From assembly GCA_001247695.2 (NCBI GenBank), contig LGRX02035374.1, positions 1 to 64,000 on the forward strand: a stretch of 64,000 nt of DNA, written 5' to 3'. This stretch comes from Cymbomonas tetramitiformis. Taxonomy: Eukaryota > Chlorophyta > Pyramimonadophyceae > Pyramimonadales > Pyramimonadaceae. A program made the translations under genes and the position numbers. Positions within the stretch are counted from its first letter, which is position 1. Every line of letters starts with the position of its first letter. This document shows positions 1-10,193 of this stretch, one piece after another. Below the pieces are notes generated by a model that was given only the letters and a program-made list of their open reading frames with translations, was not told the origin of the DNA and did no database searches.

Positions 1-1052
1 GAGGTCTCATAGCCATCAACTGTGCTCGCTGCTCCTCCTGACCCTTGTGAGTCTCCCTTCGCCTTTTCTCTATCTGGAGCTTTCTTCAGCCTTTCCTCCT
101 CAGCTTCGAAGACTCGCAGTGGTTCTAGCCTGCCCCCTCGCCCTTCCAAGTCCTCTCGGGTTCGCCACTGGCTGTGACTATGCGGCAGCCCTTTCCATTT
201 GGTTAGCCACTCCTGCACTGTCCCGCCCGCCTTCCCACCTAGCTTCCTGAAGCGAGTACTGATGATGCGTTCCACCTCACGCTCCCTCTGACCCTCTACC
301 AAGACTGGTGGTGGTGCCACTTCCTCCCGCCTGCTCACGAAGTGCTTGGCTCCCGACTGAACTGGGGTGAGCCGATCCGCTGTGAACACGTCGTGCACCT
401 TCCAATGCACGGGTAGCTCTAACCTGTACGCTGACGGGGCTCCACGGTCCTGCTCTGGCAGCTCTTGCTGCCTGTCGCTGTACAGACATTCTACTACACG
501 TAAGGGACCGTGCCTGAGCTTGCGCAGCTTCGGCTTCATCCCCCGATCTCCAGGCAGAGTCAGGTGCTGACCATCCACCCATACTTGATCATTCACCTTA
601 ATGTGCTGTAGCCGGTGTCGTGCGTCGAACTGCTCCATCATGCGCTGCTGGGCCATCTGCAGGTTCACCCGCGCTGCCTGTAGTTGCCGCGCGAACTGCT
701 TGGCCAGCTCGTGCGCAGTTCCTCTCTTATCCGCCGCTACTCGCCCACCTTTTCTTCGTCTTGACCCACCTTCTAAGGCTGCGTCCATGAAGAAGTCCAG
801 CTGAGTTGCGGGAGCGTGTCCGTACACCAACTCAAAAGGAGAGAATCCAGTCGCTGCTGACGTGGAGTCATTGATCGCGTACTCCACAGGTGTCACCCAG
901 AGGTCCCAGTCCTCCTGGTTCTCAGCAACGTAGCAGCGCAGCATACGCTCCACGGGGTGGTTGCTGCGTTCCGCTTGCCCATCGCTCTGAGGGTGATAGG
1001 GAGTGGTGCTAGCTACCTTGACGCCCATCAGTCGCATGAACTCCTGAGTCAT
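1..1052 (-). pseudogene. Integrase C-terminal part, frame-shifted continuation of pol
   Basis: This frame is open without a stop from 1052 to the window edge. It begins with an ATG that overlaps the TGA of the upstream pol frame (ATGA). It encodes the third catalytic region of the Gypsy integrase: 'TTPYHPQSDGQAERNN', with the DDE glutamate, then the integrase C-terminal domain. The expected junction would read through 'DPAF' into 'MTQEFMRLMG' in one frame, so a single base seems lost near 1053-1064. This is either a mutation or an assembly error. A programmed shift here would be unusual because it lies inside the integrase core. Confidence 0.85.
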
Positions 1053-4000
1053 GGCGTCGCGAAAGCGGGGTCTCGGTCGCACACTATCTTCATTGGAGCT
1101 CCGTGCAATCGCCATACTGCGTCCATGAACAATCTTACCACTACTTCTGCAGAGCTGTCGTTGTAGGTCATTGGCACCACGTGTACCATTTTGCTCAGCT
1201 TGCAGGTGAAGGTGGTGAAGGCGTTTACTCCTCGCTGAGTCATCGGAAGCCCGGTTACGAAATCGATGCTGACAACCTCCCAGAGCCTGCTTGGCACTCG
1301 ATGCGGTTGCAACAGCCCCATGGGATACCCTTGTCGCGGCTGGGTCTGCTGGCACGTCACGCACGTCTTTACCCATTCCGCTATATCTAGGTCCATTCGC
1401 GGCCACCAGAAACGTCTTCGGACCCGTTCCAGCGTCTTGTCCCTGCCGGTGTGGCCTGCGGATGGTGCCTCGTGAGCTTCTCTCAACACTAGCTCCCGCA
1501 AGGGCGAGTCCGGTGCTAGCACCACCTGATAGCGCCCTTCAGCCACTCTCCAGATAATGTCGCTTACCAACCGGAAATGCTCTGTGCGATGATGCTGGGT
1601 ATTTAGCAGCTCCTGCTTCAGGGTCCTGAGATATTCGCTCCGTCTGTGCTCAGCTCTCAGCGCTCGCAAGAACACCCCTGGCTCCACCGTTCCCGACTTG
1701 TCTCTGACCTTTGCTGCTGCTCCGGAGAGCGTGACTGCTGGTTGCGCTGTGGGTCTCTCGCGTGGGGCCAGCTTGCTGGATGGCTTCTGCGGCCTGGCTA
1801 TCACTACTAGCACTGGCCATGGGACTGGCAGTTCCTGCAGAGCCGAGCGGTGACCTCTCTCCTCTCCAGGTGAGGTAAACAGTCTGTTGGGCTCACCATG
1901 CTCGTTCACCCTTGGGATGACTTCTACGATCTCCAGGCCAAATTCACGTAGCAACGGTCGCCAACTCGCCTGAGGGAAGTCGGGCAACAAGAACAAGGCG
2001 GCTGTGTGGCACGGGTCCTGCTTTGCTTCAGATGCATAGTGTCGCAGAATGTCCTCAATGCTCACGTTGGGGTCTGAAAAGGGGGGGTTGCACCAGACGA
2101 TACGACCCCTCCACTGCTCGTTCAAGCAATCAGTCCAGAATGTGCTCACCTGTCGGTTCTGACCCATAGCGTCACAGCACGCATCCACCTGGAATGGTCC
2201 TCCCAGTGCTCGAGAGTACTTGCTCTGCAGCCTAGCGAACTCCGAGGAGATCAACTTCCAATCCTGCTTGTCCACCAGCGGTTCTCCAGGTCGGATCCTT
2301 GGGCTTGCTTGCTGCTGCTCTGCTGCTGTCGCTGGCGGTTGTGCTGCTGGTTGCTGCACTGCTGCTGATGGCTGCTGCTGCTCCGCTACTGGCTTCTGAG
2401 CTACTGTTGCAGGCGGTTGTGCTGGGGGTGTCTCTGACAGAACGGCTTCTGCATCCAAGGGAGACGCTGGGTCATCACCTGTTGCTGATTGCTCTGCTGC
2501 TGCCGCTCTAGTAGTTACGCCCGCAAGGGCAGAGACTGCCGCCATCGTGGCCACTGTGTCCATGGCGTCGCGCCACAGGTCGGGGGTCTCCGCCCACCAC
2601 AGTCCATTAAGCTGCGTCAGCTTCCCAGTTACCACAGGAGGGTTCACTGGAGGGTACTCCTCGTCCTCCTCGTCTGCTGAACTGAACCCCGCGTCCAACG
2701 GAGAGCTAGGGTCCTCCTTCCCCATCTTCTTCTCCTTTACCGCTGCGTTCACCTCAGCCTTAGCTTTGGTTACTTCTGCTGGGTTCCCCTTAGCTCCTGC
2801 TGCTCTTCGGCCTTCTTCCGCGGATACAGGCTGGTCGGTGCTCGGGTCCACATACCCCGCCTCCTTAAGCCCGTCTCGCGCTGTCGTCTGCACGTAGTCC
2901 GGTCGGCGAGAGGCCGCGTCCGGCACCACCAGCGTGCGCCCTGGCACGTGCTCCATCGCATGCACGCCCACCTCCACCAGGTCCTCGTACCACCTAGCCT
3001 GGCGTCGGCTGAGCTCCCGTCCAGGTGCGAATAACCACTTTAGAGGAGCATGATCCCCCATTAACCTGAACTCCGTGAATATCAGGTAATGTCTCCAAGT
3101 CTGCGTAGTGCAGTGGTGGATGGCGGCTAGCTCACGCTCACCTGCGTGGTAGTTCTGCTCAGCAGACGAGAACTGCTTGCTCTCGAAGGCTATCGGCTGC
3201 AGGCCCTTCCCCAGGTCCTGCATCAGTACCCCAGCCAGTGCCACCGCACTAGCGTCCGTCTGTACGACGAATGGACTGGTGCCGTTGTGAGCTGCCTTCT
3301 GATCTGGCAGGATCAACGTAGGGGCTGTGGTCAGCGCGTGCTTCAACCGTTCGAATGCTCGCTCCTGCTCTGGGCCCCACTCCCAGGGCACTAAGCTCTT
3401 GGTCAGCTTGGTGAGCGGGTGCGCCAGGTCAGAGAATCCTTGGATGTACCGCCTGTAGAACCCAGCTAGTCCCAGGAACTGTCTCACGTGCTTGACCGTC
3501 TCCAGCTTGGGCCAATCCCGTACTGCTGCGATCTTGTCCTGCTGGGGTCGGCATCCTTCTCGATCAATTACATGCCCGAGGAACCGTACCGAGCGCTTGA
3601 AGCACCGCAGTTTTGATTCCTTCAGCCGGACTTTGTTTTGACGGCAGACCTCCAGCACCTGCTTCAAATGATCGAGGTGTTCAGTTGGATTCTTACTGAA
3701 GATCATGATATCGTCCACGAACACCCTTACGAATGGGAGATGTCCTAGGTAGCTCTGCATCATACGCTGCCAGCAAGAAGGACTGTTTGACAACCCCATG
3801 GGCATAACCAGCCACTCATAAGCTCCGAACGGCGTGGTCATCGCTGTCTTCTCGATAGCGTCCTCCTCCATGGGCACCTGCCAGAATCCCCACAGAGCGT
3901 CCGCGGTGGAGAAGATAGTCGCTCCCTGGAGGTCATCAATGAGGGACTGTACGTCAGGGAGAGGGTAACGGTCCTTCACAGTGATCTCGTTGATCTGGCG

Positions 4001-6406
4001 ATAGTCGATCACCAGTCGCAGCTCCTTGGGGTTGGAGGGCTTGGGCACCATCAGGACTGGACTGCCCCAAGGTGAAGACGAGGGACGGATGTATCCCTTT
4101 GCCAAGAGCTCGTCCAGTTGCCCACGAAGTTGTCGTAACTCCTCCATGGACAGCTTGTAGCACCTCTTGTGCCGTGCGCCATCACGGTACTCGGGGTCCA
4201 CGCGCAGCGGCGATTTGTGGTCGCGGTCCACGACGCCCTTAGGGAGCTCCATGCCCACCACGTCCTGGTACCACTGCTTCAGCTTCACCAGCTCGTCCAG
4301 GATCCATTGTGGTACCTCTGCGTCCTCCTCATCCTGCTTAGCCTCCTTGGTCTCGCCTTCGTGCTGCTTGACCTTGCCATCCGCGCCGCTGCTCTGCTCT
4401 TCACTAGGTGTCGCTGCAGCAGCTGGTGCCTCTTTCCTGAAACAGCTATACCCATCTTTGCTTTGCCCTGCCTCAGCTGCTATAGGTGCTGCCAGTACTG
4501 GCTCGCTAACTCTGCGCGATCTCCTGTGGTTCACCCCTCTGCTCCTCCGTTGCTCCTGCTGCAGACGCAGAGCCTGCCCTGTTTTCCACAGACAGTATGC
4601 CTCCTCCTCCCACTCAGGTTCCAATTCCTCCGCGTGGTGCTGTGCAGCCTGCTCCCTGCGCTCTCGTGGAAGCATCTGGAATGCCTCCCATCTGGCCCTT
4701 GTGGGGTAAGGTCCCCAGTCTCGCACAGCGGGTTGCGCTGATGTGGGGCACGTCGCCGGTCGCAGAGCACACACCTGCTCTTGAGCCCAGTCCTCCTGCT
4801 CTGTTGCATCTTGTTCAGATTCAGACGAACTGCTGTCGGAGATTAGGGTGGCTATGCTTGCTATTGTGCTGTCGCTGTTGCAGCCTTCTTCGTCAGAGGT
4901 AACTTCCCCCCCCCTTTGCCTAGCGTTGTCACCCTCTGCTTCCGATGATGAGGATGAAGATGACTCTGATAGGGCTGCAGAGGCCTCTAAGGGAGAGTTG
5001 GGGTCGTCGGTGGCCTCCATTTTAAATGTGCCATCTGGAGCCAGATACATCAGGTACGCCTCCTCGCCGCTATTCTTCAAGGCTCGCAGGTCCTTCCTGG
5101 CTTGCTTAGTACTGATAAGCTGTGCCTCTACCAGTCCCATGGCCTGCCCAGACCCTGTAGATGACGACCCTGGATTGCATCCCGCAATGACTACCTTCTG
5201 TGACCCATGGCCAAACCGCACACTCCCATACTGTGCGTAGTCAAAGGTGATCCGCCGCTGAGCTCGTAACCAGTCACCCCCCAGCACCACGTCCACTCCC
5301 AAGGATAAGGGCATCACTCGCAGAGTTACCTGCTTGGCATAACTTCCCTTCCGCGTCTCCGCCGTGAGCTTGGGCCGAATGCAAGAGTTGGCGTCGTAGA
5401 CTGTGCCATCTGCAACCTGCACCCGCATTGGTTTCTCATGGACTGATGGTTGAAGCTTGAGCTTCTTCACAGTCTCTAGGGATGTGAAGCTGGAGGAGGC
5501 CCCGGTATCGATGAGGACCTTCACTCTCACCTTGCCAATCCACGCCCAAAAGATCATGAGAGTGGGCCCGGACGCATCCATGGCAGCTAGCACATGTTCG
5601 TCCAGCCACTCTCCCCAACGCCCCGCTCCCGCGTCCACGCCTATGTTCGGCCTGATGCTGGCCAGTTTGTGCAAACCTGGCTCCACTTCCCGCGGGTTCA
5701 GTTCTTCGTCAGAGTTGTCGTCGGGTAGGTGGTAAGTGCCTGCCTCCGCTATCAGGGCAGTCCAGCGGGCAGACCTGGTGATGGAGTCTTCCGGCGCTGG
5801 ATCATCTGGCCAGGGTGCTGGTCTGGCGGTCGCCGTTTCCTTGCTCACCTTCATCATCTTCCTCAGGTGCTCTATGCGGCCCTTCACCTGTACCATGGCA
5901 CTCCTGACTCTGTGCTGATGCACCTCTGCTTCCCGCCGCCTGCTCGTCAGTGTCCTGGCTGCCTCCCACGCTGCTGGTTTGTCACGTTGCACTCGCTGTT
6001 GTGCTCGCGACAGCGGCGGCGGCTTGGCACGGTCCAGTCGTCGTCGCAGCGCACGTCCAAAGAGCTGCCGGGGCGCTGCCTCCTCCCTGAACCTCACCCT
6101 TCTGGCACCTGATGGCTGCAAGGCGCGCTGGTACACACCTTTTGTGCACGGGTGTCCCTGACTTCCTTGCCCGAACAAAGGGAACCTGATTTGTACCTCT
6201 GTTGGGGTGGATGCCTGCGCTGGTGCCACCTCTGGCTCCATCTCGCTTGGAGCCACCACAGTAACCGGGTGAGTCCGCTTCAACCACCTCACAGCTCGCC
6301 TCAGCTTCTCGGTTGCCTTTTGGGCTGGTCCCGGGCCATGCCTCATCCGGTGGTCTTCTCTGAAATGGGTGTTCCACCGGTAGGGCTGGCTGTGTCGCCC
6401 CCTCAC
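1049..6406 (-). CDS. Gypsy pol polyprotein: protease, RT, RNase H, Dam-like methyltransferase, integrase N-part
   Basis: The frame is 1785 codons. Around residue 300 is an aspartic protease with 'LIDTGASS'. The reverse transcriptase lies at roughly 740-960, with 'LVIDYRQINEI' and the catalytic 'FVDD' near 897. RNase H follows, with 'VQTDASAVALAGVL' and the histidine-containing 'YHAGERELAAIHHC'. At about 1385-1545 lies a segment not normal for Gypsy, with 'VDACCDAMGQNRQV' and 'VWCNPPF', which fits the Dam-type N6-adenine methyltransferase fold. Integrase resumes with an HHCC zinc finger ('HEAPSAGHTG', 'CVTCQQ'), then 'SIDFVTG' and 'CDRDPAF', the first two DDE aspartates. The frame ends at 1049 by frameshift. 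The region before protease is basic. The true start is uncertain; it is probably expressed by a frameshift or re-initiation after gag. Confidence 0.9.
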   Translation of the reverse strand: MRGRHSQPYRWNTHFREDHRMRHGPGPAQKATEKLRRAVRWLKRTHPVTVVAPSEMEPEVAPAQASTPTEVQIRFPLFGQGSQGHPCTKGVYQRALQPSGARRVRFREEAAPRQLFGRALRRRLDRAKPPPLSRAQQRVQRDKPAAWEAARTLTSRRREAEVHQHRVRSAMVQVKGRIEHLRKMMKVSKETATARPAPWPDDPAPEDSITRSARWTALIAEAGTYHLPDDNSDEELNPREVEPGLHKLASIRPNIGVDAGAGRWGEWLDEHVLAAMDASGPTLMIFWAWIGKVRVKVLIDTGASSSFTSLETVKKLKLQPSVHEKPMRVQVADGTVYDANSCIRPKLTAETRKGSYAKQVTLRVMPLSLGVDVVLGGDWLRAQRRITFDYAQYGSVRFGHGSQKVVIAGCNPGSSSTGSGQAMGLVEAQLISTKQARKDLRALKNSGEEAYLMYLAPDGTFKMEATDDPNSPLEASAALSESSSSSSSEAEGDNARQRGGEVTSDEEGCNSDSTIASIATLISDSSSSESEQDATEQEDWAQEQVCALRPATCPTSAQPAVRDWGPYPTRARWEAFQMLPRERREQAAQHHAEELEPEWEEEAYCLWKTGQALRLQQEQRRSRGVNHRRSRRVSEPVLAAPIAAEAGQSKDGYSCFRKEAPAAAATPSEEQSSGADGKVKQHEGETKEAKQDEEDAEVPQWILDELVKLKQWYQDVVGMELPKGVVDRDHKSPLRVDPEYRDGARHKRCYKLSMEELRQLRGQLDELLAKGYIRPSSSPWGSPVLMVPKPSNPKELRLVIDYRQINEITVKDRYPLPDVQSLIDDLQGATIFSTADALWGFWQVPMEEDAIEKTAMTTPFGAYEWLVMPMGLSNSPSCWQRMMQSYLGHLPFVRVFVDDIMIFSKNPTEHLDHLKQVLEVCRQNKVRLKESKLRCFKRSVRFLGHVIDREGCRPQQDKIAAVRDWPKLETVKHVRQFLGLAGFYRRYIQGFSDLAHPLTKLTKSLVPWEWGPEQERAFERLKHALTTAPTLILPDQKAAHNGTSPFVVQTDASAVALAGVLMQDLGKGLQPIAFESKQFSSAEQNYHAGERELAAIHHCTTQTWRHYLIFTEFRLMGDHAPLKWLFAPGRELSRRQARWYEDLVEVGVHAMEHVPGRTLVVPDAASRRPDYVQTTARDGLKEAGYVDPSTDQPVSAEEGRRAAGAKGNPAEVTKAKAEVNAAVKEKKMGKEDPSSPLDAGFSSADEEDEEYPPVNPPVVTGKLTQLNGLWWAETPDLWRDAMDTVATMAAVSALAGVTTRAAAAEQSATGDDPASPLDAEAVLSETPPAQPPATVAQKPVAEQQQPSAAVQQPAAQPPATAAEQQQASPRIRPGEPLVDKQDWKLISSEFARLQSKYSRALGGPFQVDACCDAMGQNRQVSTFWTDCLNEQWRGRIVWCNPPFSDPNVSIEDILRHYASEAKQDPCHTAALFLLPDFPQASWRPLLREFGLEIVEVIPRVNEHGEPNRLFTSPGEERGHRSALQELPVPWPVLVVIARPQKPSSKLAPRERPTAQPAVTLSGAAAKVRDKSGTVEPGVFLRALRAEHRRSEYLRTLKQELLNTQHHRTEHFRLVSDIIWRVAEGRYQVVLAPDSPLRELVLREAHEAPSAGHTGRDKTLERVRRRFWWPRMDLDIAEWVKTCVTCQQTQPRQGYPMGLLQPHRVPSRLWEVVSIDFVTGLPMTQRGVNAFTTFTCKLSKMVHVVPMTYNDSSAEVVVRLFMDAVWRLHGAPMKIVCDRDPAFATP
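1800..2290 (-). other. Dam-like N6-adenine methyltransferase domain inside Gypsy pol
   Basis: About 160 residues sit between RNase H and the integrase zinc finger. They match the arrangement of phage-type Dam methylases: an acidic 'FQVDACCDA' segment followed by N-R-Q, 'FWTD', the catalytic 'NPPF' tetrapeptide after 'VWC', and a hydrophobic strand 'ALFLLPDF'. NPP(Y/F/W) is the catalytic motif IV of N6-adenine and N4-cytosine methyltransferases. Both key elements are intact. Being in frame with RT and integrase, it would be made as part of the polyprotein. Whether it methylates DNA is inference. Confidence 0.75.
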
Positions 6407-6694
6407 AGACCTCTCCTCCAGAGGCCTGGTCCCGCTCCTGTCGGCCTCAGCAAGGGGCGGAGTACTCCCCCTGCTGGCTCCGGGACCTATGCCTTGCGAC
6501 CGGGAGAGGAACTGGCCCCCGCGGCCTCTCCCTCGCCAAAATCTGAACCCCTCTCCTGCGCGATGACTGCGAATGTCTCCTCCATAAGTTCCGGGTTTGC
6601 GCCAGAGTTCTCCAGGGTCTCGAACGCCTCATCCCAGATGCACTTTACCCATGCAGCTTTCTTCTGCTGGTCGTGCTGCTGCGGGCAGTCCCTC

Positions 6695-6740
6695 GCCAAG
6701 TGCTCCTTAGATTTGCATTTCCTGCAACCAGTGTACGTAG
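6695..6740 (-). other. CCHC zinc knuckle of Gypsy Gag
   Basis: C-x2-C-x4-H-x4-C spacing, the nucleocapsid signature of LTR retrotransposons, near the C-terminus of Gag. It supports reading the flanking frame as gag rather than as an unrelated gene. Confidence 0.85.
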
Positions 6741-8431
6741 ACGATCCAGGCAGCTGCCTGCCCTCCACTTCTGCCGGCGCTGTCGGTAGCGCATAGCACT
6801 GCTCCACGTGTTCATCGAGGCACTCAACCAGCGCAGCCACTGGAAAGGGAGACTGGTCCCTGGCTGCCTTCAGTCCCACCGGATCCCGTCGCTCCTCCAA
6901 TGTAGCCTGCTCCACGTATTTGCGCAGTAGTTCCGCCTCCCACCCAGCTGGTCCAGTTGACTGATGAAAGTCTACCTTGCCCAACAGCTCCTTATGAACC
7001 CTCGCGTGCAACTCTGGTGTCAGTCCACTGAGGAAGATGCCGGGTAACGAGGCTCTGCTGACTGGACCGGTGACTCCGTGCTTATTCAGGGATTCCATCA
7101 GCTCAAACGCTTCCATTAGAGCGTGGTGGAAGGTCCGCGCATTCCTTCCTGCGTTCTTGCCCGAGGCCTGCCGAGACCGTGACAACATGCTGGGTAGAAT
7201 GCTAAGGTGAGCGTCGCTGATGCAAGATCGAGCGAGGGTGCCGATCAGATCGTCCAGCGTATTCATCTGATTAGTTAGAACCTTCTGGTTTAGCAGCCCT
7301 TGGACCGATCCTTCCACCCTATCCCTGATGATCAGACGCAGTTCTTCAGGGACGGTGGTGACCGTGGCTTCACTTCCATCGGCGTCCTCGTTCATCTTCT
7401 TCGTGGCCAGCGCTCTCCTCACCTGCGGCTCCTTGAAGTAATCTTGGAGCTCCCTCATCAGAAGTTTTAACGGTTGCAGCAAATGTCCAGATGTCTTCTC
7501 TCCCGCTGCCTGATCCAGAGGACACGTGTACGTAGTGATGCGCTCCCTTAGCTTCCGTAAGGTACTCAGGAGTCTGTCCTCTGCCTCCAGCTTCTTCAGC
7601 TGTGTCTGCTCCAACCGCGCTGGATCGGTCTCTGACCGCGGTGGAGGTTCACGTTCCTGCTCAGACGCGTCTCTGCGAGGCGGAGGTCCACGTTCTTGCT
7701 CAGGCGCGTCTCTGTGGGGAGAAGGGTCTGGATCTGGCGGGGGCTGCTGATCACTAGTACTCCGCGGCTGAGACTGTGGCGTTGTCACATCGGGCGTGGG
7801 AATGATGGGCAGCTGAGCTAAGGCTCCTGTCCAGGGGGGTTTAGTGCACTCCTGACAAAGAGGCACCTGCACACAGGTCCGGTTGGAGCCCAACATCACA
7901 TCCCAGATTAATCCGGGAGTGACCCGGATCTGGCCCTCGGGCGATCGCAGTAAGCGACCACACCGGACACACCCTGCGCCTTCGGGTACCGGGTAACCTG
8001 TGTCGCTGATGAGCTGCATCACTGGACCGGGCAGGGTCTCACGAACTCTATGGTTCTTTGCGTGCCCATAACTCACAGCTAAGTTGGAATACTTTGCTGC
8101 AATGGCGGTAGCTTCTTCCACCCCCGAGTTGTGCACCCTCACGTGGTCCCGGATACCTTGTTCCACAGTGATAGGCACTGAAGGGTATCTCCACTCCTCC
8201 AAGGCTGCTGTCTCCGAGCCCGAAGGTTGTGCTGAGGATACTGAACTCGACACTCCTCCTCCTGTCCCCGAGGTCTGCGCTGTGCTGGCTCCAGTGTGGT
8301 TATGCACCGCCAATTGCCATGCCTCATCCTCACTCAGCGTTGGGTGTAGGGCTTTGGTGTGTTCGTACCACACCAAGTCTGTGTCCTTCGGTGTGGGGGA
8401 ACGCACTGGCAACGGGTGAGGGGTACTCCTC

Positions 8432-8439
8432 TCCTGCAG
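8432..8439. repeat. Left 8-bp target site duplication of the hAT element
   Basis: TCCTGCAG lies directly before the left terminal inverted repeat, and an identical octamer follows the right one at 10932-10939. An 8-bp duplication is the hAT-superfamily hallmark. Confidence 0.95.
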
Positions 8440-8455
8440 CAAGGAGTGGTATCGA

Positions 8456-8720
8456 TATTCAATATTTTCGATAGTATCGATTAATCGAAATATTGTTATT
8501 GATTGATAGGTATTTTTTACATATCGAAATATTGAATATTGATTGATACCCTCAAGGGACCTATCGTTATTGATCGATACCCCCAAGTGACCTATCGTTA
8601 TTGATCGATACCCTGGAATGCACCTATCGATATTGATCAATGTATTCCAAATTGAAAGTGTAGCGGGTCAATATTGATTAATCGATTAATCGAAAATCGA
8701 TCCCAAGACGCGCATTTCCC
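8456..8720. repeat. Left subterminal repeat array of the hAT element
   Basis: AT-rich, with repeated variants of CTATCGTTATTGATCGATACC and ATTGATTGATA. The same motif family recurs at the other end (10655-10915). Clustered subterminal motifs are the usual transposase-binding sites of hAT elements. The open frame running through this array on the minus strand is an artefact. Confidence 0.8.
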
Positions 8721-8865
8721 AGATTGCCATTGGCTCTTTGGCATTGATATGCGAGTTGTGACAGGCCATCAAAGTATCCTGTCACGACACCATTTATTCG
8801 TGAACCCACGACCCTCTACTAGTCAAACCAAGTCTCTGAACATACACCGTCACTGCGCAGGCAAA

Positions 8866-9285
8866 ATGGGTGTTCGTGGGCGTGGCAAACGACCGCGCAA
8901 GCAGGAGAAAGCAGTGGTTCTGTTAGCGCAAGGAAAAGGGCCAGTGAAACGAACCCAACAGAACCCATTTGACGCCCTAGGCAGTGATGACGTAGAGTAT
9001 GTCGTTGAGAAAGTTTTGGCCACTAGGACTCAATACGCCGAGCAGCAGTGGTTGATAAAATGGAAGGATTTACCCGAAGGATCTGAGACTTGGGAGCCAT
9101 TGGCGAACTTGCCTGGGCATGATATTGAGATCGAGGAGTTCAAAGCTCGCTCGGAACTCGAGCAAGAGGAGATCGCCAAAAAAGCCGCCGCGAAGACAAG
9201 CAAGAAACGAAAGGAGCGGAGTGAAAATGAAGAAGGCATTCTAGTTATTGACTTGCTTTCCTTGTCTCATTTTCGTTCGGTGTGA
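8866..9285 (+). pseudogene. hAT transposase, chromodomain exon
   Basis: It starts at the ATG of 'MGVRGRGKRPRKQEK', a basic leader. It then encodes a chromodomain: 'VEYVVEKVLATR', 'QQWLIKWKDLPEGSETWEP' and 'LANLPGHDIEIEEF', with the aromatic positions of the methyl-lysine cage (Y, W, W) in place. A lysine-rich tail follows. The stop at 9283-9285 is probably intronic, since the next coding block begins after a good acceptor (tatacag) at 9462. Chromodomains are typical of chromovirus integrases; here one lies inside hAT termini. Confidence 0.75.
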
Positions 9286-9461
9286 TACCTCTTGCTCCAA
9301 TCTGGCACGACTGACACTCGTGCATGTAAGTATCGAGCTAACTAAAAACATAAGAAGGTCGATTATCAGTGAGGGTTCATCTTAGCGATTTTGGCATCTT
9401 AGCGTTTTTTTGCGGGGCGTGCTAAACGTATGTATTGGGGTATGTCACTTGTCCATATACA

Positions 9462-10045
9462 GGTGAAGATAGTTCCGGGTTCCAGAGGGCGCCACAAAAC
9501 CTTCGGTGGCCTTATTGGCGGCATTTCAGCGTTCGTATGGAAGGTAAGAAAATTGTCGAGTACAAGTGCCTCCTATGTGGGAGCGATGCGGTCGCTAAAG
9601 AATATTGCGGTAATACTTCGAACCTGAGGACACATCTATGCCACTGCCACAAAAACGCTATGGTCGACCTCAAGGAGGCTGCGTTGAGTGAGAATGTTGG
9701 TGATGCTGGTAGCGAGAAGACGAACTTCTCCTCGAAAAAGGGTTGCATCGACGCCATGCTCCCTCAAGTCTCTGCAGAACAACGAGATCGACTTCACCGA
9801 AAGATTTCGCTCTGGCTTGTCCGCCGCGGTCGGCCACTTACGCTGCCTGAACGAGACCAGGAATTCCGTGACATTTTCGAGGAGATATTCAAAGGGGGCT
9901 ACACACCACCTTCCTACAAGCTCGTTGTGGACATGATCCTTTCGCTGTCGGCGGAGGGCAAGCTGAAGGTTAAGAACGCAGTCGCCGATTTGATGTCAGA
10001 AGGCATATTGCCGAGCATCGGCGGTGCGACCTCGACCCTTATTTA
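9462..10045 (+). pseudogene. hAT transposase, BED zinc finger and N-terminal region
   Basis: It opens after the acceptor at 9461. It shows a BED-type zinc finger: 'WRHFSVRMEG', 'YKCLLCGSDA', 'GNTSNLRTHLCHCH', with C-x2-C and H-x4-H ligand pairs. A helical hAT N-terminal region follows ('RFSEEIFKGGYTPPSYK' type pattern: 'EIFKGGYTPPSYKLV'). The frame then runs into non-conserved sequence, probably an intron ending at the acceptor tttgtag near 10193. Confidence 0.75.
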
Positions 10046-10193
10046 TTTTACCTTTGTCTTGTATTGCCACTTGAACTCCTTGTGCCACCCATCATATCAC
10101 ATGGCATATGCACAGATATCCCCGTTTTTCTTTGGGGTTTAGGTCCCTTATTTCGTTGTCAACTGACTTCAGTTTCTTTCTGTGCATTTGTAG

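Larger units (their letters stand above)
6487..8439 (-). pseudogene. Gag, C-terminal half (split from N-terminal half by the hAT insertion)
   Basis: The open frame continues upstream to 8640, but codons above 8439 come from the inserted hAT end. Genuine gag starts at the TSD. It has a retrotransposon-gag-like helical region and one CCHC zinc knuckle, C-x2-C-x4-H-x4-C ('CRKCKSKEHLARDC'), near 6700-6730, then a short tail to the stop at 6487. Position 8439 is the first base of a codon here, and it follows in phase from base 10940 of the upstream half once the transposon and one TSD copy are removed. Pol begins 80 bases further on in another frame. Confidence 0.85.

Noticed and set aside
1049..6406. 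Genome-wide UAR to Gln reassignment
   Set aside because: This 1785-codon, Gln-rich frame and other long frames use only CAA/CAG for Gln and end at ordinary stops, so reassignment is not supported by the window alone.
8440..8640. Extension of the Gypsy gag frame up to 8640
   Set aside because: The extra codons read through the hAT inverted repeat and subterminal array; true gag begins at the target duplication.
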